64,000 nt of DNA from Heterodera schachtii (GCA_023374025.1 SIJG01000004.1:518582-582581); one strand, 5' to 3'. Counted from the stretch's first letter, positions 1 through 11,017 are shown. Made by a program: numbers and translations. The notes: generated by a model not told the origin, from the sequence alone.

Positions 1-16
1 ATATAATTACGAAGAA

Positions 17-487
17 ATGAAATTCTGCCTATTTATCTTTTTAATTACATTTATAATTATCCTAATTAATCCAATTGAGTCAACGAATAAAAAATTGAAA
101 CAAAAATCATTTGATGAAATCTTTGTAGAAAAATGGGAGGAAAAAGAAAAAGAAATTTTAAAAGAAGAAAAAAGAGACATAATTGGAAAATATTATAAAA
201 TAAAAGAAAAAATAAAGGAAAAAGGAAGAAAATATTCAGCAAAAGAATGGAATAAAATTAATTCGAAAACAAATGATGAAGAAAAATTAGAAATTGTGCA
301 AAAATTTATTGAAATGAAAAATGAATATAAGCAAAAAGGAAAATATTCAAGAAATGAATGGCATCAAAATTATACCGAAATTAGTAAGAAAATCGGAGTA
401 AGCCATGGAACAATTATGGTGTCATGTGAAAAATTTATAAACCTTTTTGCGATTTGTCCCCAATTTTTTCACAATTTTTCATTCTGA
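17..487 (+). CDS. Secreted HTH-repeat family protein, C-terminally shortened (palindrome left copy)
   Basis: The 156-residue product starts MKFCLFIFLITFIIIL, a hydrophobic signal peptide, followed by the family box (FDEIFVEKWEEKE) and module A. Module A lacks its HTH and joins directly to module B, which reaches only IGVSHGTI. After that the protein reads into what is 3' flank in a paralogous copy: the segment starting GTGTCATGTG matches, in reverse, the flank before the pseudogene at 8505. A deletion has removed the rest of B and all of C, and the last 24 or so residues are translated former UTR. The ATG was chosen because it begins the signal peptide as in the full-length members. Function unknown; possibly a decaying copy. 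Confidence 0.6.
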   Translation: MKFCLFIFLITFIIILINPIESTNKKLKQKSFDEIFVEKWEEKEKEILKEEKRDIIGKYYKIKEKIKEKGRKYSAKEWNKINSKTNDEEKLEIVQKFIEMKNEYKQKGKYSRNEWHQNYTEISKKIGVSHGTIMVSCEKFINLFAICPQFFHNFSF

Positions 488-1114
488 AATATTTAATGTT
501 GAAGAAATTTTGATTTTCGTAAAATAATATGATGACCCTAATTAGCATATAATAAACCAAACTTTTTAACCAAAAATCAATTATAACGTTAATAAATTAA
601 ATTTTTCATATTATTCTGAAAAGATCATCTCAATAATTATAAAAATATGGAAAATAAATGTAATATAAATTTTATATCATTTTTTAAGCTAATCATATAA
701 GAGGAAATATTTCGGAAAAGGTTTTTATTTATTATCAAAATGTTTAATATTTATAGTTTTAAATTGAATTTAATTTTAAAAACAACAAGTCAAACATTAT
801 GCAAAAAACATTAGATTGAGCCAATATTGATATCTCCAAAAATTATTGGACCAAATATTCGTAATGTTTGATCTATTTGAATTCAATGCAAAAATTTTAC
901 CAGTTGGGAAGGATAATATGAGCCGATTATAATGTTTCTAGTCTTAGCCATTCATTGTAACTATTTTGTCAACACAAATTGTAATTGTCTTGTTCACCAT
1001 TCCCCACTCCTTGTATCTCTATCTCTATCTTCACACACGCATGTGCCCTTTTTTACTCTATTTTATACAGCAATTGTGTAATTTTGTCATTTTATTCACC
1101 TTTTTAATAAAAAC
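488..1114. other. Non-coding AT-rich flank of the arm gene
   Basis: No gene seen. It contains one copy of the recurrent family-flank motif (AACCAAAAATCAATTATAAC, near 570) and a pyrimidine-rich stretch with TCTCTATCTCTATC near 1015-1030. Confidence 0.6.
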
Positions 1115-2175
1115 ACATGCATAATTATGATTGGAAGATATCATTTGAAAATAATTAATCATTTGGGAATGTTATTTTACGAAAAAATGCATAATTAAAC
1201 TAACGAAGATACAATTTGCTAAATTAAAGAAAATGCATAATTAAGTGAATGAAGGTAAAATTTGTTAAAAATTAAGGACAAGAAGATACAATTTTTATTG
1301 AGTGAACGAAATTGTTCTTTTTAGGTAGAAAAAATGCATAATTAAACTAACAAAGATACAATTTGCTAAATTAAGGAAAATGCATAATTAAGTGAATGAA
1401 GGTAAAATTTATTAAAAATTAAGGAATAGAAGACACTATTTTATTGAGTGAACAAAATTGTCATTTTTACGTAGAAAAATGCATAATTAAAGAAGTGATA
1501 ATGTATACAGAATTAAACAATTCAAGATACAATTTGAAATTAAGCACTCAGGAATGTCGTTTTTGTGTAGAAAATGCATAATTAAGAGAAAGAATTTACA
1601 TTTGTGAAATATTAACAAATTTACGATGTAATTTTAAGAATATTTATTAAAATAACGAATATATAGAGAAATTACTCAAAAAACTGTTTACACAAATTGG
1701 TTGAGCGTGTGTGTGCATGTGCGTATGGATGGTTTTGTATGTAGTGTGTGCTTTTGAGGGTAAATATAAATATGTTATAGAGTGTGTTCGAGAGTTCGCA
1801 CAATATTTATTTGAGTGAACGAAATTGTTCTTTTTAGGTATAAAAACGAATAATTAAGGAAGTGAAATGCATGCTGAAATAAAACAATTAAGATACAATT
1901 TGAAAATAATTAAGCACTCTGGAAGGTTATTTTTAGGTAGAAAAATGCATAATTAAGAGAAATAAGTTATAATTTGTGAAATATTAAGGAACTTACGATG
2001 CAATTTTAAGAAAATTTATGAAAATAACGAATATATGAGAACTTACTCAAAAAAGTCACATATAGGTGTGCGTGTGTGTGCGTGTGCGTATGGGTGTATG
2101 TAGTGTATGTTTTTTTTTTTGAGGGTGAAGATAAGTGTGTTATAGAGTGTGTTTGAGAGTTCGCACATTATTTAT
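1115..2175. repeat. Two-level tandem repeat built on AAAATGCATAATTAA
   Basis: The core AAAATGCATAATTAA or a close variant recurs at about 1118, 1184, 1228, 1330, 1377, 1472, 1570, 1842 and 1944. Larger blocks are also duplicated: 1183-1326 is repeated by 1328-1470 (about 145 bp), and 1471-1830 is repeated by 1842-2175 (about 340-360 bp). The larger block holds a GT-rich stretch (GCGTGTGTGTGC) and a TTATAGAGTGTGTT segment. The mirror copy lies at about 5501-6562 in the right arm. Role unknown. Confidence 0.8.
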
Positions 2176-2917
2176 GTCCTATATAAAAATTAAAAATTTT
2201 ATTCCAACAATATTCCTTACTTAATCAAAAATAAACTAATATATTATAATGAACACAAACAGCTGATTGTATGTGAGGAAAAAGGTATAATAATGGCTAA
2301 ATATATGAGTGAAGAAAGGAATTGTAAGAATTAATGAAGAGTGAAGAAAACATATGAGGATATTTACCAATTAGTGCGTCATTCAATGGACGGATGATTA
2401 TTTTAGATAGAGAGAATTTAGTGTAAGGAGTGATTGAGAATAGAAGATTTAGTTGGAAGATATGGACATTAGAAAACAGTTAACGAAAAAAGATATTTAG
2501 ACATATAGAAGACGGTTTGATATAATATAGAACAACAGTGAAAATAAACAGATATAGAAAGAGTAGAAAAAAATATATTAAGAAGAAATAGGAAAATACA
2601 AATAAACAAAACCCCATAAATAAACCAAAAGCTAAATACTGGATTTTGTAACGAAAACCAAGGAAGGTAGCTTTCTTCCATATGTTACCTTTTAGAGGAA
2701 TCGATTTATAGGATACGGGATGCCGTGACCTCATCCCCTATCTTGTCAAATGATTTGATTACACTCTTCCTCATCTTTGCCCTTTCTCACCAACATATTC
2801 TCATCACTCTACCCGTTCCCTTTTCCAGCATTTTCCTTTAACAATGATGGGAAATGTGTTTCTTTACTAAAAAACTCTGAGAAAAAATCAATTGTTTGTA
2901 AGAGAACCATACCTTGT
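2176..2917. other. Unassigned arm sequence
   Basis: No supported gene. Open frames of 60-84 codons on the minus strand (2469-2734) have low-complexity F/L/Y-rich translations with no partner exon, and they recur in the other arm only because of the palindrome. GC content rises slightly towards 2700-2900. Confidence 0.5.
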
Positions 2918-3110
2918 GAGATATTGATTACTGGAGGGCCAAGCCTAATCAGGTATTGGCTACCGGAGACCCGCACCTTGTGAGATATTGGTTACCGGAC
3001 GCTCAAGACTTACTAAGTATTCGTTACTGGAGAGCTGAATCTTGTAAGGCATTGTCTGCCTGAGAGCCGAACCTAGGAGGTATTGGTTACCGAAACCCCA
3101 CACTTTATAT
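2918..3110. repeat. Divergent tandem repeat, about 32-bp unit, six units
   Basis: Successive units follow the pattern CTTGTGAGATATTGGTTACC then GGAGrsCcrAr, for example starting near 2918, 2947, 2979, 3011, 3044 and 3073. The units differ by substitutions and small indels. A mirror copy occupies about 4566-4760 in the other arm. It is more GC-rich than its surroundings. Confidence 0.75.
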
Positions 3111-3546
3111 ATTTTTTCTGTTTTTTATGATATCTAAATCCTTCCGACTGTCATAATGAACTAATTAATTAAATAAAATTAGTTTACACAGCCAAAATAT
3201 GCATTCTTTTTCTGATAATTTTGAATTAATTGTCATGTTTTATGTCATTATTCATATCTTAACGGAGTTAATTCTGTAAACAATTGTCATAATCATTTAT
3301 TATTCGTTACTTCCTTTGTCTTATTCACTCACTCTACAATATTTTTCTAGTTATTTATTGACATACATTCCCTTCCTTAATTCACCATAATAAATTATAA
3401 ATTTTCATTCTACTGGAAAATATGTAAATTTGTTGAAACTAATTGACTATTTTCTCAGATTCAAATATTATACTTCATAAATGCAATTACATCATAACCC
3501 TGCTTTCCACATAAAATCTTCAATTGGTAAAAATTAAGAAATAATT
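3111..3546. other. Inner part of left arm, no gene
   Basis: AT-rich sequence matching 4130-4565 in reverse. No open frame or motif beyond the arm itself could be supported. Confidence 0.5.
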
Positions 3547-4129
3547 AATCACTAAACGGAGGAAAAAATAATAATTCTTTGAACAATATGATTTTACAGA
3601 GGGATTTTATGATGAGGGCTAGAAATCGTATTAATTAATTATGACAAATAACAAAGAATGTTTGTAGTGGTGTATGATATAGGGGCTAATTGTCTCCTTG
3701 ACGAACTGCCATATCTATTTAATATCTTCCTTGCAAGGCTGATGTATGGTTAACTACTATTCACTACCATCTAATTTACCAATAAATGGTGAGAAAATTT
3801 ATGAACCAATTATTTTTGATTGAGGTGGTTTTATACAGGGATTTTTTTTATCGTATGTGTGATACTTTTAAAAATATGTTATTAATTATGACAAATTACC
3901 GAGAATGACTTGTAATATGTTTGTTAGTTGTAAAAGAAATTTAATTAATAATGCGTCGTAAATTATTTTATATAATATAGTTAAGAATCAATTAATCATT
4001 TCAAAGTCAGGAAAAGATTAACAATGTTTGGTGAGATGGTTTTACAAATTATTTTTAGCAAGGTGGCTAATTACTCAGAATTGTCAGTAGTGTGTGTATG
4101 ACATCTGGATTAATTGTAATTTTATATCC
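3547..4129. repeat. Palindrome spacer made of about three degenerate direct repeats
   Basis: The 583-bp spacer is not palindromic. It holds loosely repeated blocks of about 230-240 bp. Each has a GATTTTACAGAGGGATTTT-like start (near 3588, 3826 and 4035), then a TTAATTATGACAAATAAC-like segment, then a GTAGTGGTGTATGATAT-like segment. No gene seen. An asymmetric spacer between long arms would form the loop of a cruciform or hairpin. Confidence 0.6.
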
Positions 4130-7100
4130 AATTATTTCTTAATTTTTACCAATTGAAGATTTTATGTGGAAAGCAGGGTTATGATGTAATTGCATTTATG
4201 AAGTATAATATTTGAATCTGAGAAAATAGTCAATTAGTTTCAACAAATTTACATATTTTCCAGTAGAATGAAAATTTATAATTTATTATGGTGAATTAAG
4301 GAAGGGAATGTATGTCAATAAATAACTAGAAAAATATTGTAGAGTGAGTGAATAAGACAAAGGAAGTAACGAATAATAAATGATTATGACAATTGTTTAC
4401 AGATTTAACTCCGTTAAGATATGAATAATGACATAAAACATGACAATTAATTCAAAATTATCAGAAAAAGAATGCATATTTTGGCTGTGTAAACTAATTT
4501 TATTTAATTAATTAGTTCATTATGACAGTCGGAAGGATTTAGATATCATAAAAAACAGAAAAAATATATAAAATGTGGGGTTTCGGTAACCAATACCTCC
4601 TAGGTTCGGCTCTCAGGCAGACAATGCCTTACAAGATTCAGCTCTCCAGTAACGAATACTTAGTAAGTCTTGAGCGTCCGGTAACCAATATCTCACAAGG
4701 TGCGGGTCTCCGGTAGCCAATACCTGATTAGGCTTGGCCCTCCAGTAATCAATATCTCACAAGGTATGGTTCTCTTACAAACAATTGATTTTTTCTCAGA
4801 GTTTTTTAGTAAAGAAACACATTTCCCATCATTGTTAAAGGAAAATGCTGGAAAAGGGAACGGGTAGAGTGATGAGAATATGTTGGTGAGAAAGGGCAAA
4901 GATGAGGAAGAGTGTAATCAAATCATTTGACAAGATAGGGGATGAGGTCACGGCATCCCGTATCCTATAAATCGATTCCTCTAAAAGGTAACATATGGAA
5001 GAAAGCTACCTTCCTTGGTTTTCGTTACAAAATCCAGTATTTAGCTTTTGGTTTATTTATGGGGTTTTGTTTATTTGTATTTTCCTATTTCTTCTTAATA
5101 TATTTTTTTCTACTCTTTCTATATCTGTTTATTTTCACTGTTGTTCTATATTATATCAAACCGTCTTCTATATGTCTAAATATCTTTTTTCGTTAACTGT
5201 TTTCTAATGTCCATATCTTCCAACTAAATCTTCTATTCTCAATCACTCCTTACACTAAATTCTCTCTATCTAAAATAATCATCCGTCCATTGAATGACGC
5301 ACTAATTGGTAAATATCCTCATATGTTTTCTTCACTCTTCATTAATTCTTACAATTCCTTTCTTCACTCATATATTTAGCCATTATTATACCTTTTCTCC
5401 TCACATACAATCAGCTGTTTGTGTTCATTATAATATATTAGTTTATTTTTGATTAAGTAAGGAATATTGTTGGAATAAAATTTTTAATTTTTATATAGGA
5501 CATAAATAATGTGCGAACTCTCAAACACACTCTATAACACACTTATCTTCACCCTCAAAAAAAAAAACATACACTACATACACCCATACGCACACGCACA
5601 CACACGCACACCTATATGTGACTTTTTTGAGTAAGTTCTCATATATTCGTTATTTTCATAAATTTTCTTAAAATTGCATCGTAAGTTCCTTAATATTTCA
5701 CAAATTATAACTTATTTCTCTTAATTATGCATTTTTCTACCTAAAAATAACCTTCCAGAGTGCTTAATTATTTTCAAATTGTATCTTAATTGTTTTATTT
5801 CAGCATGCATTTCACTTCCTTAATTATTCGTTTTTATACCTAAAAAGAACAATTTCGTTCACTCAAATAAATATTGTGCGAACTCTCGAACACACTCTAT
5901 AACATATTTATATTTACCCTCAAAAGCACACACTACATACAAAACCATCCATACGCACATGCACACACACGCTCAACCAATTTGTGTAAACAGTTTTTTG
6001 AGTAATTTCTCTATATATTCGTTATTTTAATAAATATTCTTAAAATTACATCGTAAATTTGTTAATATTTCACAAATGTAAATTCTTTCTCTTAATTATG
6101 CATTTTCTACACAAAAACGACATTCCTGAGTGCTTAATTTCAAATTGTATCTTGAATTGTTTAATTCTGTATACATTATCACTTCTTTAATTATGCATTT
6201 TTCTACGTAAAAATGACAATTTTGTTCACTCAATAAAATAGTGTCTTCTATTCCTTAATTTTTAATAAATTTTACCTTCATTCACTTAATTATGCATTTT
6301 CCTTAATTTAGCAAATTGTATCTTTGTTAGTTTAATTATGCATTTTTTCTACCTAAAAAGAACAATTTCGTTCACTCAATAAAAATTGTATCTTCTTGTC
6401 CTTAATTTTTAACAAATTTTACCTTCATTCACTTAATTATGCATTTTCTTTAATTTAGCAAATTGTATCTTCGTTAGTTTAATTATGCATTTTTTCGTAA
6501 AATAACATTCCCAAATGATTAATTATTTTCAAATGATATCTTCCAATCATAATTATGCATGTGTTTTTATTAAAAAGGTGAATAAAATGACAAAATTACA
6601 CAATTGCTGTATAAAATAGAGTAAAAAAGGGCACATGCGTGTGTGAAGATAGAGATAGAGATACAAGGAGTGGGGAATGGTGAACAAGACAATTACAATT
6701 TGTGTTGACAAAATAGTTACAATGAATGGCTAAGACTAGAAACATTATAATCGGCTCATATTATCCTTCCCAACTGGTAAAATTTTTGCATTGAATTCAA
6801 ATAGATCAAACATTACGAATATTTGGTCCAATAATTTTTGGAGATATCAATTATTGGCTCAATCTAATGTTTTTTGCATAATGTTTGACTTGTTGTTTTT
6901 AAAATTAAATTCAATTTAAAACTATAAATATTAAACATTTTGATAATAAATAAAAACCTTTTCCGAAATATTTCCTCTTATATGATTAGCTTAAAAAATG
7001 ATATAAAATTTATATTACATTTATTTTCCATATTTTTATAATTATTGAGATGATCTTTTCAGAATAATATGAAAAATTTAATTTATTAACGTTATAATTG

Positions 7101-7676
7101 ATTTTTGGTTAAAAAGTTTGGTTTATTATATGCTAATTAGGGTCATCATATTATTTTACGAAAATCAAAATTTCTTCAACATTAAATATTTCAGAATGAA
7201 AAATTGTGAAAAAATTGGGGACAAATCGCAAAAAGGTTTATAAATTTTTCACATGACACCATAATTGTTCCATGGCTTACTCCGATTTTCTTACTAATTT
7301 CGGTATAATTTTGATGCCATTCATTTCTTGAATATTTTCCTTTTTGCTTATATTCATTTTTCATTTCAATAAATTTTTGCACAATTTCTAATTTTTCTTC
7401 ATCATTTGTTTTCGAATTAATTTTATTCCATTCTTTTGCTGAATATTTTCTTCCTTTTTCCTTTATTTTTTCTTTTATTTTATAATATTTTCCAATTATG
7501 TCTCTTTTTTCTTCTTTTAAAATTTCTTTTTCTTTTTCCTCCCATTTTTCTACAAAGATTTCATCAAATGATTTTTGTTTCAATTTTTTATTCGTTGACT
7601 CAATTGGATTAATTAGGATAATTATAAATGTAATTAAAAAGATAAATAGGCAGAATTTCATTTCTTCGTAATTATA
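4130..7676. repeat. Right arm of the 7.7-kb palindrome
   Basis: Reverse complement of 1-3546. Internal landmarks are the mirror 32-bp tandem repeat (about 4566-4760), the mirror AAAATGCATAATTAA block (about 5501-6562) and the mirror gene at 7191-7661. Coordinates of paired positions sum to 7676 near the centre and 7678 at the outer end, which shows small indels between the arms. Confidence 0.9.
7191..7661 (-). CDS. Secreted HTH-repeat family protein, C-terminally shortened (palindrome right copy)
   Basis: The encoded protein matches the left-arm copy. The open frame continues upstream in phase for 83 codons to 7910. I chose the ATG at 7661 because it starts the hydrophobic signal peptide at the same place as in the intact paralogues, and the upstream extension looks like translated intergenic DNA. 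It shares the deletion that fuses the start of module B to former 3' flank, so the deletion is older than the arm duplication or has been spread by conversion. Confidence 0.6.
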   Translation of the reverse strand: MKFCLFIFLITFIIILINPIESTNKKLKQKSFDEIFVEKWEEKEKEILKEEKRDIIGKYYKIKEKIKEKGRKYSAKEWNKINSKTNDEEKLEIVQKFIEMKNEYKQKGKYSRNEWHQNYTEISKKIGVSHGTIMVSCEKFINLFAICPQFFHNFSF

Positions 7677-7677
7677 T

Positions 7678-8182
7678 TTGTCTAAAAGAGAACATAAAAA
7701 ATTGTGCTGTTTAATAAACGAATAATCCTTTATTTTTATTGAATTTTTTTCTTTCAAAATTAATAAAAAACATTTAAATGAATTATTTAAAAAAATTATT
7801 CTATTTCTCATTAATATATATTTTTTATCATAATGTTTTTTTAAATATATTGGTTTTATTTTATTGCAATTAACTTCATTAGCGTCATAATTGCTTTTTT
7901 TTCTTTTCATTAAAATTTTTTTCGTTATTATGCATTATCTGATATGGGAAATTAAAAGAAGAAAATTTATAATTTTATAAAATAAAATTGCTATTTCTTG
8001 AAGGAAAAAAAGTTCATAATTATTATTAATGTAAAACTTGGTCTTATATAATTTTTTATTATTATATCATTTAAATTTCTTAATTTTAACACAAAATTTC
8101 TTATTATCATAGCAAACTAATGCATTCATTATAGCCGAAAATGTTTTAAGTAAAAGAAAACATAAAATCACTTATGACGTAA
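7678..8182. other. Upstream region of the arm gene, no gene
   Basis: AT-rich. It contains TTAACTTCATTAGCGTCATAA (near 7869-7889), a phrase that recurs upstream of other family copies (for example near 9360 and 45650). No independent coding sequence is supported. Confidence 0.5.
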
Positions 8183-8470
8183 TAAATAAAAACCTTTTCC
8201 GAAATATTTCCTCTTATATGATTAGCTTAAAATTCATTTATTTTCAATATTTTTTATGTTATTGAGAAGATCTTTTTTGAATTATATGAAAAATTTAATT
8301 TATTAACGTTATAATTGATTTTTGGTTAAAAAATTTGGTTTATTATATGCTAATTAGCGTCATCATATTATTTTATAAAACAAAAATTTCTTCAACATTA
8401 AACATTTAGAAAGAAAAATTGCGAAAAAATTGAGGACAAACCGCAAAAAGGTTTATAAATTTTTCACATG
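8183..8470. repeat. Direct duplicate of the arm gene's 3' flank
   Basis: It closely repeats about 6943-7258, including the CCTTTTCCGAAATATTTCCT segment, the ATAATTGATTTTTGGTTAAA motif and a final TTTATAAATTTTTCACATGA. Here the segment leads straight into a family C-terminal region (8505 onward). That shows what the arm genes lost: in them the same flank is fused to the middle of module B. Confidence 0.8.
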
Positions 8471-8504
8471 ACACAACATAAAAAATGAAAATCATAATGA
8501 AAAA

Positions 8505-8935
8505 TCACTCTTTTTCAGCTATGTTTTGAAACATTTCTTCACCAAATTGTTTCTTCCAATTAAAAATACTTTTTCTGTGAATTTTCAATGTTTTTTCAAT
8601 TTCTTTGTCACTCATTTTTGGATTTTCTATTTTTATTTCACAATAAATTTTCATTTTTTTCATTTTGTTCCTCCGTTAATCTTTTACTGTTAATTCCAAA
8701 TTTTTTCTTCCATTTACCAATTGTGAATCGGCTAACTCCGATTTTCTTGCAAATTTCGTCATAATTTTGTTACCATTATTGGTTGAATATTTTCATTTTT
8801 GTTTATAGTCATTTTTCATTTCAATGAATTCTTGAACAATTTCAAATTTTTCTACAACAGTTTTTAATTTGTGGTTTTTCGGTATTTTTTGGTTAAGTTT
8901 TAATTCTTCAATCCAATTTTGAGTCGCGGAAAGCG
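8505..8935 (-). pseudogene. HTH-repeat family pseudogene, 5' truncated
   Basis: Reading leftward from 8935 it covers the end of module A (a degenerate WIEELK-like segment), module B and module C, and ends with the usual ...KQFGEEMFQNIAEKE-like tail. There is no signal peptide or box. Frame breaks occur in module B near 8770-8810 (Tyr-Lys region) and near 8665, between B and C. The 5' half ends shortly before the solo LTR at 8980, and recognisable family upstream sequence resumes only at about 9350. Confidence 0.75.
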
Positions 8936-8979
8936 ACATAAATTTCTTCGAAATTTATTCTATTTTATTTTTATTAATT

Positions 8980-9316
8980 TGTCAATCAATTTTCCCTCGT
9001 TCGCTTCTTCAATTATGACTCATCTTTTTTCTCTGCATTTTTTCGCTATGAGTCACCAATTTTTTCCATTTGTTTCTGCTTAATTTATTCACGTGATTTG
9101 CTCCGCCCCATCGATTATGAGGGTATAAAAGCCCGGCCCATTTCCCATTTTCTTCACTTGTTCACACTTGTTCATGTTTGTGCAAGTCAGTTGGGACAGG
9201 AACTGTCCAATTAAATTTAACACAAATTGTGTTTGTGTTCATTTGAATAAAGAGTAAGAGAAAGCTCTTCTCTAAATCTGTAAAAGGGACAATCAGCAGC
9301 CCTTTCATACAGAACA
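8980..9316 (+). mobile_element. Probable solo LTR
   Basis: A 337-bp segment starts TGTCAATC and ends CAGAACA, with TTAATT directly repeated on both sides (8974-8979 and 9317-9322). It contains a TATA box in a GC-rich setting (GGGTATAAAAGCCC at 9121-9134) and a poly(A) signal AATAAA at 9246-9251, in the order expected of U3 and R. The target repeat is AT-rich, so the exact ends are not certain. No internal retrotransposon genes adjoin it. Confidence 0.5.
9121..9134 (+). promoter_or_regulatory. TATA box of the putative solo LTR
   Basis: GGGTATAAAAGCCC, preceded by a GC-rich CTCCGCCCC block at about 9101-9109. It could drive transcription rightward towards the secreted-protein relic at 9699. 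Confidence 0.5.
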
Positions 9317-9698
9317 TTAATTTTTTTTGTCCACTTGATTATATTTTTTGAAAAAATTAACTTCATTAGCGTCATAATTGTGTTTTTCTTTCTCTTTTCT
9401 TGAAACCGGCTAACAAAAATCCACTGTACATCGTGCGGTTAAACGGTTTCCTCTTCGGACTTTATTTCCTTTGTGCACGTTCAGATGCATTTAAGCTCGG
9501 CGGAACTGTCACATGTTTGGCAACTCCGTTCAAACTCGAAATTATAATGTCTTAAATATGGTCGACCGTTGTCCGACTTTTCAGATTTATTGTAAAGTGA
9601 ATTGCACTGGGATTCTGAAGAAGAAGAGGAGTTTTTGCTTGAAAAGAAGCACTGGACCATATTGCTTTTAGTCCGGCTTTTGTTGGATTTAAGAGAAA

Positions 9699-10180
9699 TG
9701 GCCAAGGTTTTTTGTGTGTTTTTATTTTGTTGTTACTTTTCTTTTGAAGAAGTTGCGCCCTGCGAATCGGCGTGGTGCGTCTCGAAAAACAGTTGGGGGT
9801 CCGGAATAATCAACAAGGAAGGAAAGTGCAAAAATTAAAGTCGTTTGGGACTGCTTCCAAACTTACGACAGGGAAAGGTGTATTTTTTTAGGTCAATTTA
9901 TTTAGAATTCTCTTTAAGCATTTTTAGCGGCTGCGATGAGAGCAACGACATCAAAATTGGCCAATTGAAGTTCGTTTTAACGAATCCTGGGATCATCGAA
10001 ACTGCTCAAACAAATCGACTTCAAGCGGCGGGTGCGAAGCAGAAAGTTAAACTGCACCGGGAGACAGAAGAGGAAAGGAAATATCAAAAACTGCTACAAA
10101 ATTCAGCCGTCGTTCAAAAAAAAAGAACTTTTTGCAGCATTGGAAAAATCTCACATGGAAATTCAGTGGGTTACGTTCTC
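9699..10180 (+). pseudogene. Small secreted cysteine-containing protein, frameshifted and cut by a MITE
   Basis: The ATG at 9699 opens MAKVFCVFLFCCYFSF, a signal peptide, followed by a Cys-containing segment (PCESAWC...). In an A5 run at about 9831 the frame stops. With one A fewer it would continue as ...VVWDCFQTYDRE up to a GT at about 9879. A candidate intron ends at TTTTTAG (about 9928), and the downstream frame reads SGCDESNDIKIGQLKF and onward to about 10180 in phase. There the inverted-repeat element at 10181 begins, so the 3' end is missing or displaced. Base composition is more GC-rich than the surroundings, as for a real exon. No family recognised. Confidence 0.5.
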
Positions 10181-10745
10181 ACAAGGGAACATTCCGAACT
10201 GTATGTGTCCAAATAACTTTTAAACCACTTTTATCGTGTAGAGCATAGTCGATTTGTTATTGTGAATTTTCGGGTTTTTTAGCTACGGAGCCAAAAATGA
10301 TCAGAAAAAAGTGATCAAATGAAAAACCAGCCAAAAATTTGTTAATTTGACATTTTTTCCTCTTACACTTTCATGACCATTTGTCATGGGTTCGGATCCG
10401 CTCGACAGATGATGAATTTTTTTGATTTTTTCTCAAAGTATTATTCCACCTAGCATGTTTTTATTCAGTTATTTTAATTTGTTTTATGATGCTGTTGATA
10501 GAGAATTTTTTGCTGATCATTTAAAAAAAATAGTTATGGTTCTATCATTATTTTGAATTTTTTATGAATTTTTAAAAATTTTGACTTTTTATCGATTTTT
10601 CCGAACTTTGATCGCATTTTTCTGCTCACTTTTGGCGCCGTAGCCAAAAAAGCCGAAAATTTACAATAGTAAATCGACTATGCTCTACACGATAAAGGTG
10701 GTTTAAAAATGATTTGGACACATACAGTGCGGAATGTTCCCTTGT
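10181..10745. mobile_element. MITE-like element with about 150-bp terminal inverted repeats
   Basis: The ends are ACAAGGGAACATTCCG... and ...CGGAATGTTCCCTTGT. The arms (about 10181-10330 and 10600-10745) share the segments ATCGTGTAGAGCATAGTCGA and GGCTACGG/CGTAGCC. The middle holds GGGTTCGGATCCGCTCG at about 10389, a tRNA B-box-like piece. I could not find a clear target duplication. It interrupts the secreted-protein relic. Confidence 0.7.
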
Positions 10746-11017
10746 CAGCCTTCTTTTTAATTTTATAATTTAAAAGGCGACTGCGAAACTTTGTTGAAAT
10801 TTGTTATTTTTTTATTTCAAATTTGTTTAGTTTTATGTTTTAGATTTAATATAAAAAGGAATACTAGGCGTCTTAGGGAATGAGTGCCGAGTTTATTTGC
10901 TGGGCCTAGCCTTCAAGGGGATCCGGTGAATCGCCACGGCACAGAAAGTTGCGGTTTTTCTTGCAGTAGCATGCTGGCTGGGCAGTAGCAGTTACCGCAA
11001 GCTACGTGGGAAAATCT
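10746..11017. other. Unassigned GC-richer patch
   Basis: 10860-11005 is clearly more GC-rich than its flanks (for example GGCACAGAAAGTTGCGG and CAGTAGCATGCTGGCTGGGC), but no frame longer than about 40 codons is open. It may be a relic of a gene or non-coding RNA. Confidence 0.3.

Larger units (their letters stand above)
1..3546. repeat. Left arm of a 7.7-kb near-perfect palindrome
   Basis: This stretch is the reverse complement of 4130-7676 along its whole length, and the match runs to the window edge, so the arm may start outside. I saw only a few differences. There is a 1-base indel near 825 versus 6850, a change in an A-rich run near 2275 versus 5395, and a T/A difference near 3267 versus 4404. 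The arms are therefore very similar but not copies of one read. It could be a recent inverted duplication kept alike by gene conversion, or two haplotypes joined head to head by the assembler. Confidence 0.9.

Noticed and set aside
2469..2983. Open frames of 68-84 codons in the palindrome arm, repeated at 4693-5207
   Set aside because: Identical in both arms only because of the palindrome. Low-complexity F/L/Y translations with no domain or splice context; the 2777-2983 frame runs into the 32-bp tandem repeat.
7662..7910. In-frame upstream extension of the arm gene (83 codons before the signal peptide)
   Set aside because: The extension looks like translated AT-rich flank and would bury the signal peptide. 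The ATG at 7661 matches the start in the intact relatives.
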